IMG/VR virus record: IMGVR_UViG_3300017770_000044
Span: 1-38,426 of that record
Direction: 5' to 3' (one strand)
Origin: a virus
Length of the DNA: 38,426 nt
Every line of letters begins with the position of its first letter. Within the stretch, counting starts at the first letter, position 1. Positions 8,047 to 16,416 of this stretch are shown piece by piece. The notes beneath the pieces were generated by a model. That model was not told the DNA's origin, ran no database searches, and saw only the letters and a list, made by a program, of their open reading frames with translations. The position numbers and the translations under genes are program-made.

Positions 8047-8588
8047 TCGGGCGCGACGACATCGAGATCGGTCTCGTCGGGTGGGTTCGAGATGTCCTCT
8101 CGACTGTCCCGAACTTGACCGTCTATCGGGGCGGCTTCCCCGGACCGGTCCCCTCGGCGCCTCGCGTCCGGGTCTCTCTTCTGTCCGACTCCGGGGAGGA
8201 TCAGCCGTCGATCGAGTCGGCGGTCGTCTCGGGTCAGTATCTCGACCGGGTGACTCAGCGCCGAACGGCGACCGCGTCGATCCTCATCACGACCGACGCC
8301 CGAGCCCGCGAACTCGCCGAGACGCTCGAAGCCGCGATCGTCGGACCGGAGTCGGACAACCTCTCGACGGCGTCTTCGATCGCGATCTTGGAGGTCGTCG
8401 GATCGAGTGACGTCACCCGGAGAGCCCCGGGGACTCAGGCTCTCGAACGGGCGGTGTCTCTCGACCTTCGCGTCGGATACCGCCGAACCACCTCGGGACG
8501 TGTTAGCGTTAGAGCAACGTCCGCCGAGATCGATACAACCGTCGCAGACGGGGACTCGACTCGGACCTTCACCATAACCGCGAACTGA
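8043..8588 (+). CDS. Probable tail terminator / neck terminator protein
   Basis: A 181-residue protein starting at GTG 8043, which overlaps the previous stop as GTGA; a GTG at 8013 is possible but would overlap by 34 bases. The sequence begins with a helix (GLVGWVRDVLSTVP), then P-x-P-S-A-P-R-V-R-V-S-L-L, the usual way tail terminators enter their first strands, followed by a second helix (ARELAETLEAAIVG). Terminator proteins cap the finished tail tube and determine where the sheath stops. The gene directly precedes the sheath gene, which supports the call. Confidence 0.6.
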   Translation: MIGRDDIEIGLVGWVRDVLSTVPNLTVYRGGFPGPVPSAPRVRVSLLSDSGEDQPSIESAVVSGQYLDRVTQRRTATASILITTDARARELAETLEAAIVGPESDNLSTASSIAILEVVGSSDVTRRAPGTQALERAVSLDLRVGYRRTTSGRVSVRATSAEIDTTVADGDSTRTFTITAN

Positions 8589-8601
8589 GGGAGATCCCCC
8601 G

Positions 8602-9666
8602 ATGGCGCTCGTCGATAAATATGTGACCCTCACGATCTCACGATCGGCCCTTCCACCCGCTCCGACTGTCCGGACGATCGCCCGCGTGTCGAACGTCGCT
8701 CTGGATGGCTCGGCTCGATCCGAGAGCTTCGAGACTATCGCAGCCGCTCAGGCAGCGTTGACAGCCTCCCGGATCGACCAAGACACCTTCGACGCTATCG
8801 TCGCGATCTTCGCTCAGCGGCCTCGTCCGTCCAAGGTCGAGATCATTCGAGTCGATGTCTCCGGGGGCGAAGGATACAACGACGCCTTGATCGCCGCTGA
8901 AGCCGCCGGGGTGAAGTATAACGGGGTGATCATTGACAGCCGAACCGCCGCCGACATCGTCGCCGCGTCGAACTTCGCTGAGGCTCGCGACGTGATCTTC
9001 ATGTTCCAGAGTTCCCTCGCCGACTGGCTGACAAGTGGCGCCCCCTCTTCCTTCAGCGCGATCACGTCGAACGAGCACACCTTCGGAGTCTATCACTCGA
9101 CCGACACGGTCCAAGCCGACGCCGGGGTGATCGGATCTCGTCTCGCGTATGATCCGAACGCTTCCGCCGCTCCGGGCTTCGGTCCGGTTCGAGGGGTCAC
9201 ACAGTACACGATCACGAGCGCTCAGCGCGACTTCGCTCTCGCGAACGGGATCGGGGTCCTCGAAGAGTATGTCGCCGGAGGGACCGGGAACCTCGGGACG
9301 AATTACACGAACGGGAAGAGCCTCGCCGGGATCCGGATGGACGCTCTCGTGACTGAGTTCTGGCTGAAGCAACGGATCGAAGGAGAAGTCGCCGCCCTTC
9401 TCGTGAACGAAGCCGCCGCCGGTCGCTTCGTCCCTGTCTCGCCTTCGGGCCAGTCTCAGGTCGGCGCTATCCTCCGGGCTACCGGCCAGCGGGGAGTCGC
9501 GATCGGTCGCTTCACCGGCTCCGATGACTTCCCCGAGGGCTTCGTCGTCACGGCTCCGGACATCACGACCGCCGACAAGTCGGCTCAGCGGATCCCGATG
9601 GCGGCGACCTATAACCTCGCGATCCCGGCTCTCGCCGTCTCCATCTCGATCGACCTCACGGAGTGA
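8602..9666 (+). CDS. Tail sheath protein, DUF3383
   Basis: The contractile sheath subunit; its presence defines the phage as a myovirus. ATG at 8602 follows GAGGGAGATCC. The 354-residue protein begins with the DUF3383 start (an I-S-R-x-x-L-P-P stretch), has an alpha/beta domain (VEIIRVDVSGG, GVIIDSRTAADI), and the C-terminal TNGKSLAGIRMDALVTEFWL followed by KQRIEGEVAALLVNEAA and a final PMAATYNLAIPALAVSIS strand. It is short compared with T4 gp18 because this family lacks the outer domains. The tube gene follows after three bases. Confidence 0.9.
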   Translation: MALVDKYVTLTISRSALPPAPTVRTIARVSNVALDGSARSESFETIAAAQAALTASRIDQDTFDAIVAIFAQRPRPSKVEIIRVDVSGGEGYNDALIAAEAAGVKYNGVIIDSRTAADIVAASNFAEARDVIFMFQSSLADWLTSGAPSSFSAITSNEHTFGVYHSTDTVQADAGVIGSRLAYDPNASAAPGFGPVRGVTQYTITSAQRDFALANGIGVLEEYVAGGTGNLGTNYTNGKSLAGIRMDALVTEFWLKQRIEGEVAALLVNEAAAGRFVPVSPSGQSQVGAILRATGQRGVAIGRFTGSDDFPEGFVVTAPDITTADKSAQRIPMAATYNLAIPALAVSISIDLTE

Positions 9667-9669
9667 CCC

Positions 9670-10143
9670 ATGCTTACCTATGCTTACAGCCTAGCCGCCG
9701 TCGACCTGACGATCTCCGGAGTTCTGATCCGGGGCTTCCGGAAGTCCGACAGCATCACGATCAACCCTCGCGGCGCTCAGATCGAAGTTGACACGGAAGG
9801 GATCGACAATCCGATCGCCTATCCGACACTGGAGAAGGCCTTCGACGTGACGATCAACGTCTCGCACGTCTCCCCGGGCCATCGCGACCTTGCGACCCTA
9901 CTCCAGAACCAGTTGACGATCCTCGGCATACGACCCGGGACGACCTTCGCGGTCGTCGGGGGGATCATGCCTCTGATGTCCTTTCAACTCATCGACCGAG
10001 CGACCGGCGACACCTTCGTGGAAGAGGCGGCGATCCTCGCTGGGTACCCTGAGAGCGCCTACGCCTCGACGCCGGGTTCTCGAAGTTACTCGATCGTCCT
10101 TCCGTCGCCGGTCGTCACCCTCGGGACGACGATCCTCGGCTGA
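9670..10143 (+). CDS. Tail tube protein (DUF3277-like)
   Basis: Forms the inner tube through which DNA passes. The 157-residue protein begins with a Y-S-L-A-A-V-D-L-T-I-S-G-V strand, followed by GFRKSDSITINPRGAQIEVD and an ending rich in Val/Leu strands, the pattern of DUF3277-type tube subunits. Size, beta character and position immediately after the sheath agree. Part of the expected G-x-D-G segment is changed to DTEGIDN. Thirty-four bases without a gene follow before the chaperone start. Confidence 0.72.
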   Translation: MLTYAYSLAAVDLTISGVLIRGFRKSDSITINPRGAQIEVDTEGIDNPIAYPTLEKAFDVTINVSHVSPGHRDLATLLQNQLTILGIRPGTTFAVVGGIMPLMSFQLIDRATGDTFVEEAAILAGYPESAYASTPGSRSYSIVLPSPVVTLGTTILG

Positions 10144-10177
10144 ACCTTCCACCGATACCTGACCGCAGGGGGTCACA

Positions 10178-10732
10178 GTGTACCGTTTCCAACTCAGAGA
10201 CAGTTCGGGCGAGCTTCATCAATACGAAGGCGCTCACCTTCGACCGTCAACCTCAGCAGATGTCGCGACGACAATCGAGCGGATCTTCGGCGAGGCCGTG
10301 ATCTCGGGAGGGCTCAGCCTCCTTGAAGTTCTCGCCCCCCTCGTCGGTCGAGACCCCGAGGCGATGACGCCGGAGGCGGTCGCGGGTCTTCTCTTCCGAG
10401 GCGTCTCGGATGGCGGCAAGATCGACACCTCGAAGATCGCGAAGTCGATCTCGGGCCTTCTCGGACATCCGGAGTGGCCCGGGTTGCTTCCGAAGCTCTT
10501 CGACGGCGTGAGTCGGGACGGGGTTCGACTCGTCTCGCCACAGGTCAAGGGTGATCCGTCCCTCGTCGCGTTCGATCGGGCCTATCTCGGGAACTGGGAC
10601 GAGTTGAAGCTCGCCGCCCTGATGATCGTGGTTCGGAACCGTTTCCTGAGTGGCTCTGGGTACTTCGGCGACCCGCTCCAGAGTCTGATCGAGAGTTGGG
10701 TCGACCGAGAGGAGAAGCCCGCGAACGACTGA
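10178..10732 (+). CDS. Tail assembly chaperone, N-terminal frame
   Basis: A 184-residue protein that starts at GTG 10178 after GCAGGGGGTCACA. Position between the tube and tape-measure genes is the place of tail assembly chaperones (lambda gpG/gpGT), which coat the tape measure during tail assembly. The visible sequence is mostly helical, with a middle SLLEVLAPLVGRDPEAMTPE and a last helix FGDPLQSLIESWVDREEK. The stop at 10730-10732 lies within an open frame in the -1 register that continues to 10920. I infer the role from position and this two-frame layout, since the sequence itself shows no signature I can name. Confidence 0.62.
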   Translation: MYRFQLRDSSGELHQYEGAHLRPSTSADVATTIERIFGEAVISGGLSLLEVLAPLVGRDPEAMTPEAVAGLLFRGVSDGGKIDTSKIAKSISGLLGHPEWPGLLPKLFDGVSRDGVRLVSPQVKGDPSLVAFDRAYLGNWDELKLAALMIVVRNRFLSGSGYFGDPLQSLIESWVDREEKPAND

Positions 10733-10920
10733 CCCGATCCGGGGTACGGTGGGAGCTATGGAGGATCGTTCTCGATCCCGCGATCCCGGCGAGTCTCACT
10801 GAGGTGTCGGGGTGGAGTTATGTCGAACTGGTCGAGGCCCACTTCGTTCTCGACGACATCGCGGAGCAACGGCGCAAGATGAAGGAAGAGGCGAAGAGAC
10901 GGAGGGGGAGACATGGCTGA
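10696..10920 (+). CDS. Tail assembly chaperone, second frame (-1 extension)
   Basis: An open frame in the -1 register of the chaperone gene, running to 10920. Its only upstream start is TTG at 10696, within the chaperone, with a poor ribosome binding site. The peptide after that point (VRWELWRIVLDPAIPASLTE, then SYVELVEAHFVLDDIAEQ and a Lys/Arg-rich end) looks like the C-terminal half of two-frame tail chaperones, with a W-x-x-W segment and an acidic helix. It may be made as a -1 frameshift fusion. No canonical X-XXY-YYZ slippery heptamer is visible in the overlap. The stop overlaps the tape measure start by 8 bases. Confidence 0.5.
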   Translation: MGRPRGEARERLTRSGVRWELWRIVLDPAIPASLTEVSGWSYVELVEAHFVLDDIAEQRRKMKEEAKRRRGRHG

Positions 10921-12385
10921 AAAGAACATCATCCGCGATCTTCTGCTCCGGATCGGAGTCGAAGCCGACGAGAAGGAGCTCGAAGACTTCGAGAAGGGTC
11001 TCGCGAAGGCCAGAAACACGATGCTGGCTCTCATTGCCGCCTCGACCGCCGCCGCCGCCGCGATCACCGCGCTAGTCGTCGCGACATCGGAGGAAGTCGA
11101 CGAGGCGGGGAAGCTCGCGGAGTCCCTCGGGCTCTCGGTCGAAGCGATGACCGAGCTCCAGTTCGCCGCCGGACAAGCGGGGATCGACTCCTCGAAGCTC
11201 TCGATCGGCCTGAAGACTCTCGCCCGGAACATGGAGGCCTTCAGCCGAGGATCGGGAGAGGCACAGGAGGCGTTGAAGGGGGTCAACCTCCAAGCCGCCG
11301 ACGGGTCTCTCGTCGAACTCGATGTCGCCGTCGAGCGTATCGCCGACAAGTTCGCGAAGCTCGAAGACCCGGTGAAGAAGGCCGCCTTCGCTCAGAGGAT
11401 CTTCGGTGAGTCCGGAACCTCGATGAACCTCCTCCTGAAGGATGGAGCCGCCGGGGTTCAGGCCCTACGGATGGAAGCCGCCGCCCTCGGGATCACGATC
11501 AGCGGTGAAGCCGCCGAAGCCGCCGCCGATCTGAACGATGAACTAGCCCGGAGCGCCGGAGTCGTCGCGGGTCTCCGTCGCCGGTTCGCGATCGGTCTCG
11601 CCCCAGCCCTCGAAGGGGTCTCCCAGCGGTTCCGAGAGCTAATCGGGGAGAACCAAGAGTTTATCGAGACGAAGGTCGATCAAGCGGTGACACTAACGAC
11701 CGCTGCGGCCCGGATCGCGATCCCGGTCCTCGCCGGGTTGACCGCCGGAGTCATCGCCCTAACTGTCGCGACTGTCCCCCTCGCGACTATCTTCAGCCCG
11801 ATCGTTCTGACGGTCCTCGGGATCACCGCCGCCTTCGTCGCTCTCGTCGCCATCGTCGACGACGTGATCTTAACATTCCAAGGCGGCGACACCGTGATCC
11901 GCCGTGTCGGGATGTCGATCGGTCAGTTCATCGTGGATCTCGTCGATGGGTTCGGGATCGCCCTCGACAGTCTCGGGGAGTTCTTCGACTATGTCGCTGA
12001 GTCGATCTCGTCTGCGATGGAGCCGGTCGTCGAGATCTTCGAGGACATCCTCGGATATATCGCTCAGATCATGGACTTCTCACCGGGCGAGCTTCTGAGC
12101 GACGGTCTCGACTTCATCGGAGGGGGGATCGATAGTGCCGCCGGGTTCGTCGGCGATCTCTTCGGGGGAGGCGATACCGGAGGCGGCTCGGGTGGTGGCA
12201 TGATGAGCGCCGGATCGGAGGCGATGACCCTCGCAGCTAGTCCGGCGGGTGGAGGCTCGACGACGAACGTCGGAGGGATCTCGATCGATGCTCGGGGGAT
12301 GGACCCGGTTCAGGTGGGGCAGGAAGTACGCCGCGCCCTCGATGAGCAAGCCACGCTGGCTTCCGAAGCCTCCGGGGGCGCCTGA
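10913..12385 (+). CDS. Tail tape measure protein
   Basis: Sets tail length and is ejected into the host. The 490-residue protein follows GGAGGGGGAGAC. Residues about 1-230 are helical with Ala-rich stretches and the family-typical LAESLGLSVEAMTELQFAAG block; residues about 255-325 contain two or three very hydrophobic segments (IAIPVLAGLTAGVIALTVA, VLGITAAFVALVAIV) suited to membrane insertion. The C terminus is Gly-rich, then ends in a short conserved-looking GISIDARGMDPVQVGQEVRR segment. At roughly 0.15 nm per residue it predicts a tail near 70 nm, an inference from the general rule. The stop overlaps the next ATG by one base. Confidence 0.88.
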   Translation: MAEKNIIRDLLLRIGVEADEKELEDFEKGLAKARNTMLALIAASTAAAAAITALVVATSEEVDEAGKLAESLGLSVEAMTELQFAAGQAGIDSSKLSIGLKTLARNMEAFSRGSGEAQEALKGVNLQAADGSLVELDVAVERIADKFAKLEDPVKKAAFAQRIFGESGTSMNLLLKDGAAGVQALRMEAAALGITISGEAAEAAADLNDELARSAGVVAGLRRRFAIGLAPALEGVSQRFRELIGENQEFIETKVDQAVTLTTAAARIAIPVLAGLTAGVIALTVATVPLATIFSPIVLTVLGITAAFVALVAIVDDVILTFQGGDTVIRRVGMSIGQFIVDLVDGFGIALDSLGEFFDYVAESISSAMEPVVEIFEDILGYIAQIMDFSPGELLSDGLDFIGGGIDSAAGFVGDLFGGGDTGGGSGGGMMSAGSEAMTLAASPAGGGSTTNVGGISIDARGMDPVQVGQEVRRALDEQATLASEASGGA

Positions 12386-12939
12386 TGAGCTTCGAGATCT
12401 TCCATCCGAACGGGAGGTCGTTCCGGTTCGACGCCACGGCGAGCTACTCGATCCCGACGTCCTCCACTGCGACGAGATACCGCGTCGACAGTTCAGCGAA
12501 CCCGATCGATCACGTCACGAGAGCGCCGAAGACACTCCGGGCGACTGTCTCAGTCACCTATACGCCGCCGAACGGGTCGACCGGTCCAGTCGGGATCGAC
12601 CGAGTTCGAGCGGCTCGGGACTTCCTCGCGACATGCGACGCGACTCCGGTCGAGGTCTTCGCCCCGAGAGAAGGGATCTCCGGTCCGTGGCTTCTCACCG
12701 CTACAGGCTACACCGTGACCCGAGCCGGTCGCGCCCGGTTCGAGTTGTCCTTCGTCGAGTGGAGGACGCTCGAAGTCCAGACGACGACGTTCGCGAGGGT
12801 ATCGGCTCCCCGTCCGGCTTCCTCCGAGGCCGAAGGCGAGGCGGATCGAGGAACACAGTCGACGACCGACGAGGGCGCCCCGGGTCCGACGAGCTTCCTC
12901 GCAGCGGGTCTCGACTTCCTCGGGATCGGGGGGGATTGA
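12385..12939 (+). CDS. Dit-like baseplate/tail protein (N-terminal Dit-like domain)
   Basis: A 184-residue protein right after the tape measure, where contractile systems encode a gp53/LysM or Dit-like protein that links tube, hub and wedge. Residues 1-135 are beta-rich, with an H-V-T-R-A-P-K segment, a Y-T-P-P loop, RVRAARDFLATCDATP and ATGYTVTRAGRARFELSFVE, matching the strand order of the Dit-like N-terminal domain. There is no LysM domain; instead the C terminus is a Ser/Glu/Thr-rich linker ending in a short hydrophobic patch. The start is a TGATG junction with the preceding gene. Confidence 0.65.
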   Translation: MSFEIFHPNGRSFRFDATASYSIPTSSTATRYRVDSSANPIDHVTRAPKTLRATVSVTYTPPNGSTGPVGIDRVRAARDFLATCDATPVEVFAPREGISGPWLLTATGYTVTRAGRARFELSFVEWRTLEVQTTTFARVSAPRPASSEAEGEADRGTQSTTDEGAPGPTSFLAAGLDFLGIGGD

Positions 12940-13295
12940 TGCTGAGACTCGACCTAGATCCGACGCGAGCCGCTTCGGTTCAGTCCTTCACCCTCGACGG
13001 CGTCGAGATCCTCTTCAGGGTCGCATGGAGGCCCTCGGCTCAGTCGTGGTTCGCTTCAGCCGAGACCGCCGAGGGGGTCTCCCTCTTCACGGGTCGAAGG
13101 CTCGCGGCGAAGTCCGTCGTCGACAGTGATCGAACCCTTCCGGGTCATCCGGGCGGCGCCTTCGTCGTCATCGGTCCGGATCCCTATGTCCAAGGGGATC
13201 TGGGTCGCTCGCTCGTCGTCCTATACGGAACCGACGCCGAGATCGAGAGCATCACGACCCGCGATCCGCTCTCCGGGTATACGGTGACACCGTGA
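12939..13295 (+). CDS. Baseplate plug protein, cyanophage Pam3 gp18-like
   Basis: A 118-residue beta-rich protein in a TGATG junction. It shows the Pam3 plug pattern: FTLDGVEILFRVAWRPSAQSW near the start, a GRRLAAKSVV turn and a final GRSLVVLYGTDAEI strand. In Pam3 this protein lies in the centre of a very simple baseplate between hub and tube. The gene lies between the Dit-like and hub genes, as in Pam3-type clusters. The stop overlaps the hub start as GTGA. Confidence 0.7.
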   Translation: MLRLDLDPTRAASVQSFTLDGVEILFRVAWRPSAQSWFASAETAEGVSLFTGRRLAAKSVVDSDRTLPGHPGGAFVVIGPDPYVQGDLGRSLVVLYGTDAEIESITTRDPLSGYTVTP

Positions 13296-14113
13296 CCCAG
13301 TTCGACCGACAGATCCGGACGGAGATCATCACGGGATCGACCCGGACGATCATCGAGGGCGGTCGAGACGCTCTCCGGATGTCCTTCGAGGCCGTCCTGA
13401 CTGAGTCGACGACGGCGAACTCGGGGAAGGTCACGATCTGGAACCTGTCGAACTCGACGGCGAGACTATTCGAGAAGGACGACGCCGAGATCGCGATCTT
13501 CGCCGGGTACCGTCTCGCGGGCGGTCCGGTTCAGGTCTTCCGGGGGTCACTCGCCGCCGACGGCTTCCGGGATGACCGATCGACCGAGACCCGGATCTCG
13601 GCTGCGACGCTCCGGGATGGCGGGACCGCTCTCCGGGATGTCGTGATCTCCCTGAACGTCGCCGGGTCGACGACCTCCGACGCGATCCTCAGACGGCTCG
13701 CGGGGGAGCTTGGAGCGTCGATCGGAACCTTCAGCCCGGGGAGGTCTCGAACCTATCGCCGAGGGTTCTCACACTTCGGACCCGCTCGAAGGGCTCTCCG
13801 GACTCTCGCCCGGGACTCGGCTTCGGTCGTCTCGATCACGGATGGGAGGATGACGGTATACCCTCGGAACGGGGAGCGACGTTCGACCGGGTTCCGGATC
13901 TCATCGCGATCGACCCTCATCACAGCGAAGAGTACGAAGGAAGGCGTCGAGGTCGTCTCGACTCTTCTCCCGTCGATGAGGCCCGGGGATCGGTTCCTCC
14001 TCGACGACGAGGCCCTCGGGGGTGACTATATCGCAGCGAAGGTTAGACACTCAGGGGACACTGAGAGCGGCTCTCCCGACTTCCTGACCACGATCACCGC
14101 GAGACGAACATGA
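13292..14113 (+). CDS. Baseplate hub protein (gpD / gp27-like)
   Basis: Trimeric hub on which spike and wedges assemble. GTG at 13292 overlaps the previous stop as GTGA. The 273-residue protein begins with strands (DALRMSFEAVLTES, NSGKVTIWNLSNST), then AEIAIFAGYRLAGGPVQVFRG, the usual first barrel of hub proteins with its W-N-L-S and Y-x-x-x-x-x-x-F-x-G motifs, and later RRALRTLARDSASVVSI and TEGV-like strands. Position before the spike gene supports the call. Confidence 0.8.
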   Translation: MTQFDRQIRTEIITGSTRTIIEGGRDALRMSFEAVLTESTTANSGKVTIWNLSNSTARLFEKDDAEIAIFAGYRLAGGPVQVFRGSLAADGFRDDRSTETRISAATLRDGGTALRDVVISLNVAGSTTSDAILRRLAGELGASIGTFSPGRSRTYRRGFSHFGPARRALRTLARDSASVVSITDGRMTVYPRNGERRSTGFRISSRSTLITAKSTKEGVEVVSTLLPSMRPGDRFLLDDEALGGDYIAAKVRHSGDTESGSPDFLTTITARRT

Positions 14114-14856
14114 CCCGACCCGCCGCCGGACTCGTCTCAGCCTTCCGTTCGATGGCGGAGGACTCGATCCCCGACGGGGTTCAGGTCGCGATCGACGCTC
14201 GGGTCGTGTCGTATGACCGAACGACTCAGACGGCCTCGGTCCAGCCTGTCGTCCGGGCGGTCTATCAGATCGGGGATCGCGAGGTCGCCGTCGAGCTTCC
14301 GGAGTTGAAGGGGGTCCCGGTTCAGTGGCCCGCGACATCGGGGGCGGCTCTCCATCTCCCTCTCGCGGCGGGCGATCGTGTCCTTCTGATCATCCGAGAC
14401 AGGTCACACGACGAGATCGACCAGAACGGGATCCCGTCCTCCGGGACAGTCGAACCGGACTCAGCTCGACGCTTCAGCCTGTCGGACGCGGTCGCGGTCC
14501 CGGCCCGAGAGGAGGGCGGACTGCCTTCGGAGGCGACGAACGCCTCGGATCCGGTCCTATATATGACCGCCGGGGGGACACTTCGGATCGGAGATGGCGC
14601 CGCGACTCAGGCCCTCGCCCTAGCACAAGAGACCGCCGCCAAGATCCGACGGATCGAGTCCTATCTGAACCAGTCGACGTTCTCGGTCGTCCCTACGGGG
14701 GGCGGGCCTGCGATCGGGGTGACGACGGCCCCGACCCCTTCCCCCTTCGCCGGGGCGACCGGATCTCTCTTCGCGTTAGCGTCCGCCGTCGCCGCCCCCG
14801 AAGCCGCAACCCTGACCGCGAACGTCGCCTCGACTCGCGTCTCGACCGACGGGTGA
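14110..14856 (+). CDS. Baseplate spike protein, gp138 / gpV-like
   Basis: The tail-tip spike that pierces the outer layer of the host. The 248-residue protein is ATGA-coupled to the hub. Residues about 20-130 form an OB-fold typical of the gp138 N-terminal domain: VAIDARVVSYDRTTQTASVQ, then VPVQWPATSGAALHLPLAAG and DRVLLIIRDRSHDEI. After it comes a short beta region with LRIGDGAATQAL, a helix and an Ala/Thr-rich end. No His-x-His tip motif is visible in the last residues, so any metal-binding tip must be formed elsewhere. Confidence 0.8.
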   Translation: MTRPAAGLVSAFRSMAEDSIPDGVQVAIDARVVSYDRTTQTASVQPVVRAVYQIGDREVAVELPELKGVPVQWPATSGAALHLPLAAGDRVLLIIRDRSHDEIDQNGIPSSGTVEPDSARRFSLSDAVAVPAREEGGLPSEATNASDPVLYMTAGGTLRIGDGAATQALALAQETAAKIRRIESYLNQSTFSVVPTGGGPAIGVTTAPTPSPFAGATGSLFALASAVAAPEAATLTANVASTRVSTDG

Positions 14857-14860
14857 TCCG

Positions 14861-15286
14861 ATGCCTGATCTCCGACTGACCTCGACTCTCGACATCGCGA
14901 CCCCGGCGAGCTTCGTCGATGGGGTGGAACTCATCGAGCAACGGATCCGAGTCCGCCTCTCGACCTTCCGGGGCGAGTACCCTCTCGACACGTCCGCCGG
15001 TCTCGACCTCGTCGGGTTCCTTCAGACGATGCCCCCCGACGTCGGTCTCGTCGCCGCTGTCGTCGCTCGGGAGGTCCTCGCCGTCGATGGGGTCGGGTCG
15101 ACTGAGATCACCTCGTCGAAGTTCAACCGGACGACCCAAGAGATCGAGATCAAGGTCGACGCCTTCATCGACACGGAAGCCGAACCGGTCGTGGTCGAGG
15201 TCGAGGCGCGGATCGGTCCGAAGAGTGTCGGGAGCGACCCCGGGAGCTATGTTCTCACAAGATACTCCGGAGGATCCGCCCGATGA
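14861..15286 (+). CDS. Baseplate wedge protein, gp25 / gpW family
   Basis: A 141-residue wedge protein that connects the sheath to the baseplate. It has the family's order of elements: a short N-terminal strand region, the helix VELIEQRIRVRLSTFRGEYP with the E-Y-P-L-D-x-x-x-G-L-D loop, and a C-terminal beta hairpin (EIEIKVDAFIDTEAEPVVVE). The spacing from the spike stop is four bases and the stop overlaps the next start by four. Confidence 0.8.
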   Translation: MPDLRLTSTLDIATPASFVDGVELIEQRIRVRLSTFRGEYPLDTSAGLDLVGFLQTMPPDVGLVAAVVAREVLAVDGVGSTEITSSKFNRTTQEIEIKVDAFIDTEAEPVVVEVEARIGPKSVGSDPGSYVLTRYSGGSAR

Positions 15287-16416
15287 CTCTATATACCCCG
15301 AAGCGAGCCGATCAGATCCTCGACGAACTTCGCGCCGACATCGTCGACCGCGCCGGGTTCGAGATCGACTTCTCGCAGGACGAGGCGCTGGGTCTTCTCA
15401 CCGCCGCGATCGCTTCCGTTCTCGCGGATCAAGACGGGCGCCTCGGGATCCTCGCGGCGAACACGGATCCCGAGACGGCGGTCGATGACGGCCTCGACAA
15501 CCTCGCCCGGATCACGGGAGTCGAACGGAAGGCGGCGACCCGGAGCCGGTACACTGTCCGAGCGGTGTCGAGTGACACGACGAGGATCCTCGCGGCGGGA
15601 TCGATCCTCGAAGGCGGGGGGACGGATGACCTCCAACGGTGGAGCGTCGTCGCCGACACCTCGATCACGACAGCCGAGACGCAGGTCGTCATCGAGGCGG
15701 CGGACGCCGGTCCGATCACGCTCCCGAGTTCAGGGACGACCGATCTCCGGAAGGTGACGCCCGCCCCGAACATCACCGTGAACTATGACCCGACCGACGG
15801 CGACAGCTTCACGATCGGGAACGCGAGACAGACGGACGGAGAGCTGAGAGTGGCTCGACGGTCCCGGCTCGCCTCCCCGGCTTCAGCCTCGGAGCCCGGG
15901 ATCCTGTCGGCGGTCTTCGCGGCGGGGAGCTGGGTCGAGGCGGTCGCGGTCACGGAGTCGACCTCGGGGATCACGGTTCGGATCGTTCCGGAGCCGGTCG
16001 GGAACGACAGAAAGATCGCTGTGGCTTCGGCGATCTTCAAGGCGAAGGCCTTCGGCGTCGCCACCCTCGGGACTGTCTCGGTCACGGTAACGAACCCCGA
16101 CGGGGTGACGACTCACACGGTCCGGTATTCCGTCGGAACGACTCAGGCGGTCGCGGTCGCGGTCGCGGGTCTATCGGTCGCGACCGGGTTCGCCGTCGAT
16201 GACGTGAAGGCTGAGATCACCTCCTCGATCCGGGACCTCTTCTCGAACCTCACCGTCGGTGATCCGGTGTACTTCGTCAAGGCGTCCGCCGCCTTCGGTC
16301 GAGTTCCGGGCGTGATCGGTGGGTCGCTCACACTTGACGGAGGGGCCTCCGATGTCTCGCCGTCCGTCGGGACGACTCTTCTCATCCTGTCGGGTGACGC
16401 GGTGACATTCTCATGA
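15283..16416 (+). CDS. Baseplate J-like protein (gp6/gpJ)
   Basis: Main wedge component that forms the ring of the baseplate. The 377-residue length and the N-terminal TLYTPKRADQILDELRADIV, FSQDEALGLLTAAIASVLAD, then DGLDNLARITGVERKAATRS are the hallmark of baseplate J proteins. The middle is a beta domain (residues about 85-180), followed by the GELRVARRSRLASPA stretch and a C-terminal region with NDRKIAVASAIFKAKAFGVA. It is coupled to both neighbours by four-base overlaps. Confidence 0.88.
   Translation: MTLYTPKRADQILDELRADIVDRAGFEIDFSQDEALGLLTAAIASVLADQDGRLGILAANTDPETAVDDGLDNLARITGVERKAATRSRYTVRAVSSDTTRILAAGSILEGGGTDDLQRWSVVADTSITTAETQVVIEAADAGPITLPSSGTTDLRKVTPAPNITVNYDPTDGDSFTIGNARQTDGELRVARRSRLASPASASEPGILSAVFAAGSWVEAVAVTESTSGITVRIVPEPVGNDRKIAVASAIFKAKAFGVATLGTVSVTVTNPDGVTTHTVRYSVGTTQAVAVAVAGLSVATGFAVDDVKAEITSSIRDLFSNLTVGDPVYFVKASAAFGRVPGVIGGSLTLDGGASDVSPSVGTTLLILSGDAVTFS

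Noticed and set aside
12249-12938. N-terminal extension of the baseplate plug frame into the tape measure and Dit-like genes
   Set aside because: The sequence before ATG 12939 is Arg/Ser-rich shadow; TGATG coupling at 12937-12941 marks the real start.
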